DNA of 33,008 nt from positions 1 through 33,008 of the forward strand of contig DAOWNK010000001.1 in the NCBI GenBank assembly GCA_030642635.1, read 5' to 3'. Below are positions 15,560 through 22,100 of this stretch, one piece after another. The notes below the pieces were generated by a model. The model had not been told where the DNA came from. It was given only the letters and a program-made list of their open reading frames with translations, and ran no database searches. Origin of the DNA: Pirellulales bacterium. Its GTDB lineage: Bacteria; Planctomycetota; Planctomycetia; Pirellulales; Thermoguttaceae. The translations under genes and the position numbers were made by a program. Within the stretch, counting starts at the first letter, position 1. Each line of letters starts with the position of its first letter.

Positions 15560-15626
15560 GTGTAGCGGCCGGGCTTGCCCGGTGCATCTCCATTACTACC
15601 TCGCCGGGCAAGCCCGGCCGCTACAC
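15560..15626. repeat. Exact 23-bp inverted repeat with GTAG-hairpin units
   Basis: 15560-15582 and 15604-15626 are exact reverse complements separated by 21 bp. Each begins GTGTAGCGG and contains CCGGGC-TT-GCCCGG. The pair sits between the divergent hydrolase and DUF58 genes. Confidence 0.92.
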
Positions 15627-15629
15627 CAC

Positions 15630-15658
15630 TTGAATCTTCAGCAACAATGACGTACGAT
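15630..15658 (+). promoter_or_regulatory. Possible promoter of the DUF58 operon
   Basis: TTGAAT (15630-15635), 17-bp spacer and TACGAT (15653-15658). The predicted start is about 10 nt before the ATG at 15676. Both hexamers deviate at two positions. Confidence 0.4.
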
Positions 15659-15675
15659 TTCAAATCAGCCGTAAA

Positions 15676-16584
15676 ATGGCAACGCTTATGTCCACTGCCG
15701 AAAAATATCTCAAGCCGGAAGTAATCAACCAAATCAAACGGCTTGACCTTCGCGCACAGTTCATCGTGAAGGGGTTTTTGCAAGGCTTGCACGCCAGCCC
15801 GTTTCATGGGTTCTCGGTCGAGTTCAGCGAGCATCGCAAATACACGCCCGGCGACGATCCGAAAGATATCGACTGGCTGGTCTACGCCAAGACCGACAAA
15901 TACTACATAAAAAAATTCGAGGCCGAGACGACCATCACCGGATACCTTGCGATGGACTTGAGCCGTTCGATGGGCTATACGTATCGGCAGGAGCTGACGA
16001 AGTTCGACTACTCGATTTGCCTGGCAGCCGCGCTGTGCTACCTGATGATCCACCAGCAAGACCCGGTCGGGCTGCTGACGTTCGACCGGAAGATACGCAA
16101 CAGCCTCGCGCCGAAGTCGCGGCGGAAACAACTCGGCGACGTGCTGTCGCTTCTGGCCAAGTTGCGTCCGCAGGGCGAAACCGACATCGCCAACAGCCTG
16201 GTGCAACTGTCGGCTATGCTGCGACACGCCAGCCTGATAATGATCTTCTCCGATCTGCTGGCCGAGCCGGAGCCGGTGCTCGATGCGTTGTACCGTTTGC
16301 GACACGCCGGCCACGACATAATTCTGTTCCACGTACTAGACGAGGCGGAGGTGGAGTTCCCGTTCGGCGGCATGGTGGAATTGGAGGATCCGGAAAACAA
16401 CCAGCGGCTTACCCTGGACGCCGACGGATTCCGCAGCGACTACCTGGCCGAGATCGGACGGTTCCGCGAGACCTATCGCCGCGAGTGTTTTCAGGCCGGC
16501 ATCGACTACGTACCGCTGGACACCAGTATGCAGTTCGACAAGGCGTTGACGGAGTACTTGGCCCGGCGTTCGTCGCGTGGGTAA
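15676..16584 (+). CDS. DUF58 protein with VWA-like domain
   Basis: A 302-residue DUF58 protein. The hallmark region runs from FHGFSVEFSEHRKYTPGDD to KDIDW (about residues 43-67), followed by a von Willebrand A-like fold with a metal-site motif DLSRS (Asp94, Ser96, Ser98) and a later IFSDLL strand. DUF58 proteins usually work with a MoxR AAA+ ATPase and Bat-type membrane VWA proteins. The BatA-like gene follows by 20 bp, but no MoxR gene lies upstream in the window. The role is unproven, perhaps chaperone-like assembly or envelope stress. ATG 15688 is an alternative start. Confidence 0.9.
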   Translation: MATLMSTAEKYLKPEVINQIKRLDLRAQFIVKGFLQGLHASPFHGFSVEFSEHRKYTPGDDPKDIDWLVYAKTDKYYIKKFEAETTITGYLAMDLSRSMGYTYRQELTKFDYSICLAAALCYLMIHQQDPVGLLTFDRKIRNSLAPKSRRKQLGDVLSLLAKLRPQGETDIANSLVQLSAMLRHASLIMIFSDLLAEPEPVLDALYRLRHAGHDIILFHVLDEAEVEFPFGGMVELEDPENNQRLTLDADGFRSDYLAEIGRFRETYRRECFQAGIDYVPLDTSMQFDKALTEYLARRSSRG

Positions 16585-16604
16585 TATGAGAAAAAAGTTA
16601 AACG

Positions 16605-18731
16605 ATGACGTTCGTAAACTTCTCACTGCTGGCCGGAACTGCACTGGTCGCGTTGCCGATCGTGTTGCACCTGATTATGCGCCGCCGACCGCGGCTGATG
16701 GAGTTCCCGGCGCTTAGGTTTGTCAAGAATCAACACGATGCGAACCGGCGCAGGATGCGGCTGCGGCACCTGCTGCTGCTGTTACTGCGATGTTGTGCGA
16801 TCGCGTTGCTGGCGGCGGCGCTTGCCAGGCCCAGCATGAAGCTCGGCGGAGTGCTTGGAAGCCAAGAAGCGCCGGTTGCGGCGGCGATGGTATTCGACGC
16901 GGCGCCGCGCATGGAATATCGCCACAACAACGAAACCCGGCTTCAGGCGGCACAAAAGCTGGGCAAGTGGCTCATTGCCCAGCTTCCACCTCATAGCGAT
17001 ATCGCCGTGCTGGACACCCGGCTTGCCGCCGCCACCGCGTTCCAGGTAGATCGCTCGGCGGCCGCCGAACGTATCAAGCGGCTGCTGCCGGTGGCCAATT
17101 CACAGCCGCTTACGGTGGCCCTGGAAGGCGCACTCCGACTGCTCGACCAGAGCAACCTTGCCCGAAAGGAGGTCTACGTCTTTACCGACCTTGCCCGGGC
17201 TGCATGGCCGGTCGGCTCGGCCGACGCATTGCGAGACCTGTTGGCCGCCGTGCCGGGCGCAGGAATTTACTTAATCGACGTGGGTGTGGAGGATCCGACC
17301 AACTACGCCCTGGGCGAGTTGCGGCTTTCCGGAGGGGTGCTCTCCAAGGGCAGCCCGCTGTCGGTCGCCACGGAGCTTCACCGCACCGGGCCGGAGGGCA
17401 CGCGTACGGTCGAGATGTATCTGCAAGACGACAAGGGAACCGAGCAGAAGCGCAGCGAGGACAGCTACACGCTCGGCCCGGGCGAATCGCGGCAGGTCGA
17501 TTTCCGCATCGGCTCGCTTGGGATCGGCGTACACCAGGGTTTTGTGCGGATCGTCGGCGCCGACGGCCTTGAGGCGGACGACGTGCGGTATTTTACGGTT
17601 GATGTCCGGCAGGCATGGCGAGTCTTGGTCGCAGCGCCGAAGCCGGCCCAGCGCCACGCGTTGTTCCTGACCGAAGCGTTGGCGCCGGCGGGATTTCGCC
17701 GGCGTGGCCAGGCACGGTTCGATTGTAGTATCATCAAACTGGACGAACTGCCGGACAGATCGCTCGCCGGTTATTCGGCTGTGTGTTTGTTGAACCCAAC
17801 GCCGCTTAGAGCGGCTGTGTGGCGGAAGCTGGGCGACTTCGCCTCCGACGGCGGTGGTGTGGCGATCTTCCTGGGCCGCAATGCCGCAAAGATCAAATCG
17901 TTCAACTCGCCGCAGGCACAGGAATTGCTGCCCGGTAAACTCTTACGTCAGGCACGCCGCCCGTCCGGCGATCTGTACCTGGCCCCGCGCGATTATCAGC
18001 ACACGGTCCTATCTGCGTTTCGCTCGGTCGGCAGCGAGGTGCCCTGGTTGGGTTTTCCCGTGTTTCGATACTGGGAACTGGAAAAACCCACCGGCACGAT
18101 TGTCTCGTTCAGCGACGGTCGGCCGGCGATGTTGGAGCGGTCGCTGGGCGCCGGACGAGTGCTGACGATGACCACGCCGATATCCGACGATGTGAACCGC
18201 AAGCCGTGGAACCTGCTGCCGGCCGGCGAGTCGTGGCCGTTTGTCATATTGGTCAACCAAATGATGTCGTACCTGGTCGGCAGCAGCGACGAGCAGTTGA
18301 ACTATTTCGCCGGGCAGACGGCCGTGTTGAAACTCGATGCAGACAGTCAACGTCGCAACTATTTACTAAGCACCCCGGACGGGCTGAAGTTCCCGCTCTC
18401 GGCCGATCTGAAGCGGCACGTGTTGGTGATAACTTCGACCGACCGGGCGGGCAACTACCGAGTTCAGGCCGGTGGACGCGCCTCGGGCGTAGACCGCGGG
18501 TTTAGTGTGAATCTCGCACCCGAGCAGACCGAAATGCAGCGCACCGACAAGACAGAATTGGCAAAGGTGCTCGGGCAGTCGAGCTACCGTATCGCTCGAA
18601 CACGCAGCCAGCTCGAACGCGACGTGAGCACGGGCCGGGTCGGACGAGAGCTGTTCGGAATGTTGATCCTTATGGTCGCCATGATATTGGCATTGGAACA
18701 CGTTGTAGCGAACCAATTTTACAAGAAATAA
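16605..18731 (+). CDS. BatA-like membrane protein with degenerate VWA domain
   Basis: A 708-residue membrane protein. The N-terminus is the aerotolerance-regulator/BatA double-helix module (VNFSLLAGTALVALPIVLHL, a RRRPRLMEFPALRF loop, then a second helix at about 55-75). A VWA-like domain follows, but the metal motif is DAAPR (Asp98 on) in place of DxSxS, so metal binding is probably lost. A middle region has a GATase1-like pattern (LAGYSAVCLLNPTPL) and the C-terminus has a membrane helix (LFGMLILMVAMILALEHVVA). It sits between DUF58 and VWA genes, presumably one complex in the membrane with large periplasmic parts. The family call is firm; the function is not. Confidence 0.85.
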   Translation: MTFVNFSLLAGTALVALPIVLHLIMRRRPRLMEFPALRFVKNQHDANRRRMRLRHLLLLLLRCCAIALLAAALARPSMKLGGVLGSQEAPVAAAMVFDAAPRMEYRHNNETRLQAAQKLGKWLIAQLPPHSDIAVLDTRLAAATAFQVDRSAAAERIKRLLPVANSQPLTVALEGALRLLDQSNLARKEVYVFTDLARAAWPVGSADALRDLLAAVPGAGIYLIDVGVEDPTNYALGELRLSGGVLSKGSPLSVATELHRTGPEGTRTVEMYLQDDKGTEQKRSEDSYTLGPGESRQVDFRIGSLGIGVHQGFVRIVGADGLEADDVRYFTVDVRQAWRVLVAAPKPAQRHALFLTEALAPAGFRRRGQARFDCSIIKLDELPDRSLAGYSAVCLLNPTPLRAAVWRKLGDFASDGGGVAIFLGRNAAKIKSFNSPQAQELLPGKLLRQARRPSGDLYLAPRDYQHTVLSAFRSVGSEVPWLGFPVFRYWELEKPTGTIVSFSDGRPAMLERSLGAGRVLTMTTPISDDVNRKPWNLLPAGESWPFVILVNQMMSYLVGSSDEQLNYFAGQTAVLKLDADSQRRNYLLSTPDGLKFPLSADLKRHVLVITSTDRAGNYRVQAGGRASGVDRGFSVNLAPEQTEMQRTDKTELAKVLGQSSYRIARTRSQLERDVSTGRVGRELFGMLILMVAMILALEHVVANQFYKK

Positions 18732-18742
18732 TTAGGAAAGTC

Positions 18743-18828
18743 GGGTGCCATGCCCACGCTTGTGTGGGCATGTTCGGAAACACTGGGAAAAGCGGGACAT
18801 GCCCACGCAAGCGTGGGCATGGCACCCA
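18743..18828. repeat. Inverted REP pair (BIME-like) of the RAYT family
   Basis: The left unit at 18743-18773 matches the RAYT-flanking element except for a loop-side deletion; the right unit at 18797-18828 is inverted and nearly complete, with loop CAA in place of ACAAG. A 23-bp spacer separates them. The pair lies between two genes of the same operon. Confidence 0.9.
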
Positions 18829-18858
18829 TCATCAATCACTTTCCGCAACAGGAAATAA

Positions 18859-18878
18859 TAGCCGCTTGCGGCTTAGCA
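18859..18878. repeat. GCCGCTTGCGGC palindrome touching a start codon
   Basis: TAGCCGCTTGCGGCTTAGCA ends four bases before the ATG at 18883, so the usual ribosome-binding position is taken up by the repeat. Same family as 7978, 24203 and 32503. Confidence 0.8.
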
Positions 18879-18882
18879 CATA

Positions 18883-21138
18883 ATGACCCGATTTTCATTT
18901 TACCCGGTCTGCAACAGTTACCTGCTGGTAGTTGCCGCTGCGCTGGTGTTGCTGGGATTATTGCTGCTTGTGCCCGGGCGAGGACAAATCGGCAGAAAAC
19001 GCCTGGCGGTGCTCTGCACGCTCAGGATCGGTGTGGTAGTGCTGATTATCTTGGCCATGCTCCGGCCGACGCTCGTCTACACCGAGCGGAACAGGCAATC
19101 GGCAACGCTCATTGTGCTGACCGACCAGTCTCGCAGCATGTCGGTGCCCGACGCGGTGGCCGGCCGAACCCGCTGGGAGTCGCTGCGTCATGCGGTCGCC
19201 GCGGCGGGCGAAGCGTTTGACAATCTGGCCGAGCAGTTCGAGTTGAAGGTGTATACGTTCGACTCCCAGATACATCCCACCCGGCTCGACGGCGGGAAGA
19301 TTCAACTGCCGGAGCAACCGGAAGGCCGTCAGACCGCCATCGGCTTTGCACTGGAAGAGGTGCTGCGGCGCCAGGCCGGCAAACGACTGTTGGGCGTGAT
19401 ACTGTTAAGCGACGGTGCACAACGTGCCTACGCCCCACGCGATCTGCCGCCGCAGACGGCCGCCGGGAGGCTGAAACACCTCGGCTGTCCGCTGTTCACG
19501 TTTCCGATTGGTCAATCTCGCGGGCTGGGCCAGGCAAAGGACGTTGCGGTTAAGGAACTGCTGGCGGCGCGGGGCGTATTCGTCAAAAACAACTTGACCG
19601 TTGCCGGACAGGTCCGCGTCGACGGGTTTGTCAACCGCGAGATTCCAGTGCGTATGCTGTTTGAAACCTCGCCCGGCAAAATGGAACAGGTCGATCAGCA
19701 AACGCTCAGCGTAACGGCCGACGACCAACTACTGCCGATCAGCCTCAGCTACGCACCGCAGACACCCGGCCAGTATAAGCTAACGCTCGAGGCGGTCGAG
19801 CAGCCCGGCGAACTGGTCACCACGAACAACTCTCTTAGCACGTTCGTCGAGGTGCTAGGCGGCGGGCTGAACGTGCTGTACCTGGAAGGTGCGTTGCGAG
19901 TGGAGCAGAAGTTCATCCGCCGCGAGCTTGACGCCTCGCCGGATATCCACGTCGATTACATCCGGCTGGACCCTGCCCGGCCCGAGACCAGGCCGGGCGA
20001 TTTTGCCGAACGATTCAAGCCTGGCCGGTACGAGGTGTATATACTCGGCGACCTGGACTCGACCGCTTTTAGCGGCGATGAGCTAAAAAACCTTGCTGAA
20101 GCTGTAAATCGGGGCGCGGGGCTGATGATGCTCGGCGGGTTCCACAGTTTCGGCCCCGGCGGATACGCCGCCACGCCGCTGGCCGACGTGCTGCCGGTCG
20201 AGATGAACCGGTTCGAGCGTCAGCCGCCCGGCGAGCCGATCCGCAAAGACCTGCACCACGACGGTCCGCTGAGTATGCGTCCCACACAGTTCGGGCTGAT
20301 GCACTTTGCGTTGATGTTGGCCGGCTCTCGAGAAGAGAACCTTGCGATGTGGTCTGCCCTGCCGCCGCTTGAGGGCGCCAACCGGTTCCGCGGCATCTCG
20401 CCCGGTGCGATCGTGCTGGCCACCGCCGGCAGTAATGTGCCGCTGCTAGTGGCCGGCAACTACGGCAACGGTCGGGTAATGGCGCTGGCCGTCGACTCGA
20501 CCTGGCGCTGGCCGATGCGCGGGCATGAATCCGCCCACAAGCGGTTCTGGCGACAGGTGATCTTGTGGCTGGCCCGCAAGGACCAGTCGGCCGAGGGCGC
20601 GGTTTGGGTACACGTGCCCAAGCGACGCTTCGCACCGATGGAGCGGGTGGAGTTTACCACAGGCGCCCGGTCGGCCGACGGCACCCCGGTGGCCGACGCC
20701 CAATACAAAGCCGAGGCGGTGCTGCCGGACGGCACACGCCGACCGCTGCGGCTGGCGCTTCAGGGCGATCGGATGGCCGGCTCTTTGCGCAATACGCACT
20801 CGGCCGGCGATTACGCTATCGAGGTGACGGCCACGCGTAACGGCGAGGCACTCGGCTCCGCCCGGGCACGGTTCCTCGTCTTCCAGCAAGACCTCGAACT
20901 GGACAACGCGGCGGCCGACACCGCTTCGCTGGAGGGCCTTGCCGCAATGACCGGCGGAGAGTCGTTCGCGGCCGAACGGCTCGAAGAACTTGTCAATCAA
21001 CTCGCCACGCAAACCGAGCACCTCGAGATCGAGCAGGAGACCAAACAAACGTTCTACGACACGTGGCCGTTGTTTTTGCTGGTAGTCGGGCTGTTGGGTG
21101 TTGAGTGGTTTTTGCGCAAGCGCTGGGGGTTGGTATAG
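18883..21138 (+). CDS. Large membrane VWA / GATase1-like protein
   Basis: A 751-residue membrane protein. There are two N-terminal helices (about 13-31 and 41-61), then a VWA domain with an intact metal motif DQSRS (Asp81, Ser83, Ser85), a region (~300-460) with the class I glutamine-amidotransferase-like fold (NVLYLEGALRVEQKFIRREL, then GLMMLGGFHSFGPGGY), a beta-rich segment, and a C-terminal helix (PLFLLVVGLLGVEWFLRKRW). Planctomycete relatives are often labelled glutamine amidotransferase, but no catalytic Cys-His-Glu triad is evident, so enzyme activity is unlikely. It completes the DUF58/BatA-like trio and supplies the only other intact VWA metal site. The stop codon abuts a heptamer array. 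Confidence 0.85.
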   Translation: MTRFSFYPVCNSYLLVVAAALVLLGLLLLVPGRGQIGRKRLAVLCTLRIGVVVLIILAMLRPTLVYTERNRQSATLIVLTDQSRSMSVPDAVAGRTRWESLRHAVAAAGEAFDNLAEQFELKVYTFDSQIHPTRLDGGKIQLPEQPEGRQTAIGFALEEVLRRQAGKRLLGVILLSDGAQRAYAPRDLPPQTAAGRLKHLGCPLFTFPIGQSRGLGQAKDVAVKELLAARGVFVKNNLTVAGQVRVDGFVNREIPVRMLFETSPGKMEQVDQQTLSVTADDQLLPISLSYAPQTPGQYKLTLEAVEQPGELVTTNNSLSTFVEVLGGGLNVLYLEGALRVEQKFIRRELDASPDIHVDYIRLDPARPETRPGDFAERFKPGRYEVYILGDLDSTAFSGDELKNLAEAVNRGAGLMMLGGFHSFGPGGYAATPLADVLPVEMNRFERQPPGEPIRKDLHHDGPLSMRPTQFGLMHFALMLAGSREENLAMWSALPPLEGANRFRGISPGAIVLATAGSNVPLLVAGNYGNGRVMALAVDSTWRWPMRGHESAHKRFWRQVILWLARKDQSAEGAVWVHVPKRRFAPMERVEFTTGARSADGTPVADAQYKAEAVLPDGTRRPLRLALQGDRMAGSLRNTHSAGDYAIEVTATRNGEALGSARARFLVFQQDLELDNAAADTASLEGLAAMTGGESFAAERLEELVNQLATQTEHLEIEQETKQTFYDTWPLFLLVVGLLGVEWFLRKRWGLV

Positions 21139-21145
21139 GGTGATA

Positions 21146-21173
21146 GGGATTAGGGATTGGGGATTAGGGATTA
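21146..21173 (+). repeat. Heptamer array after a stop codon
   Basis: GGGATTA, GGGATTG, GGGATTA, GGGATTA in perfect register, starting eight bases after the VWA stop codon. Four G-tracts with ATTA/ATTG loops fit a G-quadruplex in the 3' untranslated RNA. Confidence 0.9.
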
Positions 21174-21407
21174 GTGACCGAAATTCAATCTGCTTTTGTG
21201 TATTGATAGCCGAGGGCGGGAGCCCGCGGATTCGCCGCACGCTGCTGCCGGCGTGCGATCGGTGCGGTTAAGCCGTTACAATAACATTGACATTTTTCTG
21301 CGCGGATCGTAGGACGACAATGGCCGGCCAGTCGCCGTGGGTCCGTGAGATGCGAGAGAAGTTTGGTTGCAGGAAGCGGTAATTTGCTTAATTTGAATCG
21401 CCATTAA

Positions 21408-21494
21408 GCAAAGCATTTAAGGCGAAAGGAGCATTACGAGTCGCAGAAATTTCCACTGTATCGTGAAGCTAAGCGGGAAGGGGTGCTGGTGTGA
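21408..21494 (+). pseudogene. Remnant of MNT-type nucleotidyltransferase antitoxin, C-terminus
   Basis: In-frame codons ending at TGA 21492-21494 read FPLYREAKREGVLV, resembling the C-terminal end of minimal nucleotidyltransferases that pair with HEPN toxins. The frame is closed by a stop at 21405 and no GSxARG catalytic motif exists nearby, so most of the gene is gone. It overlaps the next remnant by GTGA, the usual arrangement for such pairs. Confidence 0.45.
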
Positions 21495-21604
21495 ACGAAC
21501 CGGCCGACGGTTTTTGGAATCGAGCAAAGAAGGCGCTGGCAGTCGCTCGATCTATCCTGCCGCTCGATCCCGACACTGCCGCATCTAGGGCATACTACTC
21601 GGCC
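21491..21604 (+). pseudogene. Truncated HEPN-domain gene, N-terminus
   Basis: The GTG at 21491 opens a frame reading NEPADGFWNRAKKALAVARS and ending in ASRAYYSA (38 residues), a good match to the start of HEPN proteins, whose RAYYA helix normally continues for about 90 more residues. After 21604 the frame only reads antisense through the AbrB-like gene, so homology stops. Together with the upstream nucleotidyltransferase remnant it looks like a decayed toxin-antitoxin pair. Confidence 0.5.
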
Positions 21605-21822
21605 AATCTCTTCAGTACGCGACCGTACTTGCGGTTGGTCTTTTCCATAGCCGCCTTGAATTTGGCCTTCCGCTTGGCGTCTCGAACCGGCGAGATGATC
21701 AACACCTGCCCGTCGGTGGAAATATCCAGAGGTGTTTCCGGGCTGATATTCAACAGTTCAAGCACCGGCTTGTCGATCACTAAAGCCATGCTGTTGCCGT
21801 GTTTGGTCAGGTTTTTGATCAT
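21595..21822 (-). CDS. AbrB/MazE-like antitoxin, solitary
   Basis: A 75-residue SpoVT-AbrB-fold DNA-binding protein (MIKNLTKHGNSMALVIDKPV, then the DISTDGQVLIISPV strand). ATG 21822 is preferred over an ATG at 21852 because it matches the family start, has GGGA upstream, and the promoter at 21859-21887 would begin transcription near 21852. Such proteins are normally the antitoxin of a Doc/Fic, MazF or similar toxin, and repress their own promoter. No toxin follows; the downstream sequence is the oppositely oriented HEPN remnant. It may act as a lone regulator or anti-addiction factor. Confidence 0.8.
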   Translation of the reverse strand: MIKNLTKHGNSMALVIDKPVLELLNISPETPLDISTDGQVLIISPVRDAKRKAKFKAAMEKTNRKYGRVLKRLAE

Positions 21823-21834
21823 TTTGTGATTCCC

Positions 21835-21852
21835 ATGATGGTAACACATCAT
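21835..21852 (-). promoter_or_regulatory. Operator-like dyad before AbrB-like gene
   Basis: ATGATG-GTAACA-CATCAT is a perfect 6-6-6 inverted repeat lying at the predicted transcription start of the AbrB-like gene. It is a likely autorepression site, by analogy with MazE/AbrB antitoxins. Confidence 0.5.
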
Positions 21853-21858
21853 ATATAC

Positions 21859-21887
21859 ATTGTATCACCGTCGGCCGTGCTTGTCAA
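21859..21887 (-). promoter_or_regulatory. Near-consensus sigma70 promoter of AbrB-like gene
   Basis: On the minus strand TTGACA (21887-21882), 17-bp spacer and TACAAT (21864-21859). It is the best promoter match in the window along with that at 24283. Confidence 0.8.
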
Positions 21888-21913
21888 CAAGGAAAAGTCA
21901 GTCAGCCCGTTGT

Positions 21914-22030
21914 GTCAGGCACAGCCTGACCTACTGGACTCGCCACCACGCAGGTGAACTGCGTGGGAGCGATTCGATGCGCCGGTCCCTGGCTCCGGAA
22001 ACGCACGCCGCGAGGACGCGGCGGCTAAAC
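21914..22030. repeat. Three successive hairpins between AbrB-like gene and recG
   Basis: 21914-21930 is GTCAGGC-ACA-GCCTGAC followed by CTAC, i.e. a GTAG-hairpin REP form on the minus strand. 21946-21966 is an 8-bp stem CCACGCAG/CTGCGTGG with a five-base loop. 22007-22030 is GCCGCG-AGGA-CGCGGC followed by GGCTAAAC, a half copy of the TTTAGCC family. Nothing coding is seen in 21853-22100. Confidence 0.75.
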
Positions 22031-22100
22031 GGTATTACCGTGTTCCCCCTTCCCATGAGTTTTGGGACCACTGGGCTGAAATGTTACGAAAATTTTACTT

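Noticed and set aside
21320..21382. Short ORF of 20 residues after a TTGACA box at 21287
   Set aside because: The -10 match (TAGGAC) is weak and the peptide has no recognisable relation; it may be a leftover of the decayed locus but cannot be supported.
21491..21829. 112-residue plus-strand frame as an intact gene
   Set aside because: Only the first 38 residues look like a protein (HEPN start); the rest is the antisense of the AbrB-like gene.
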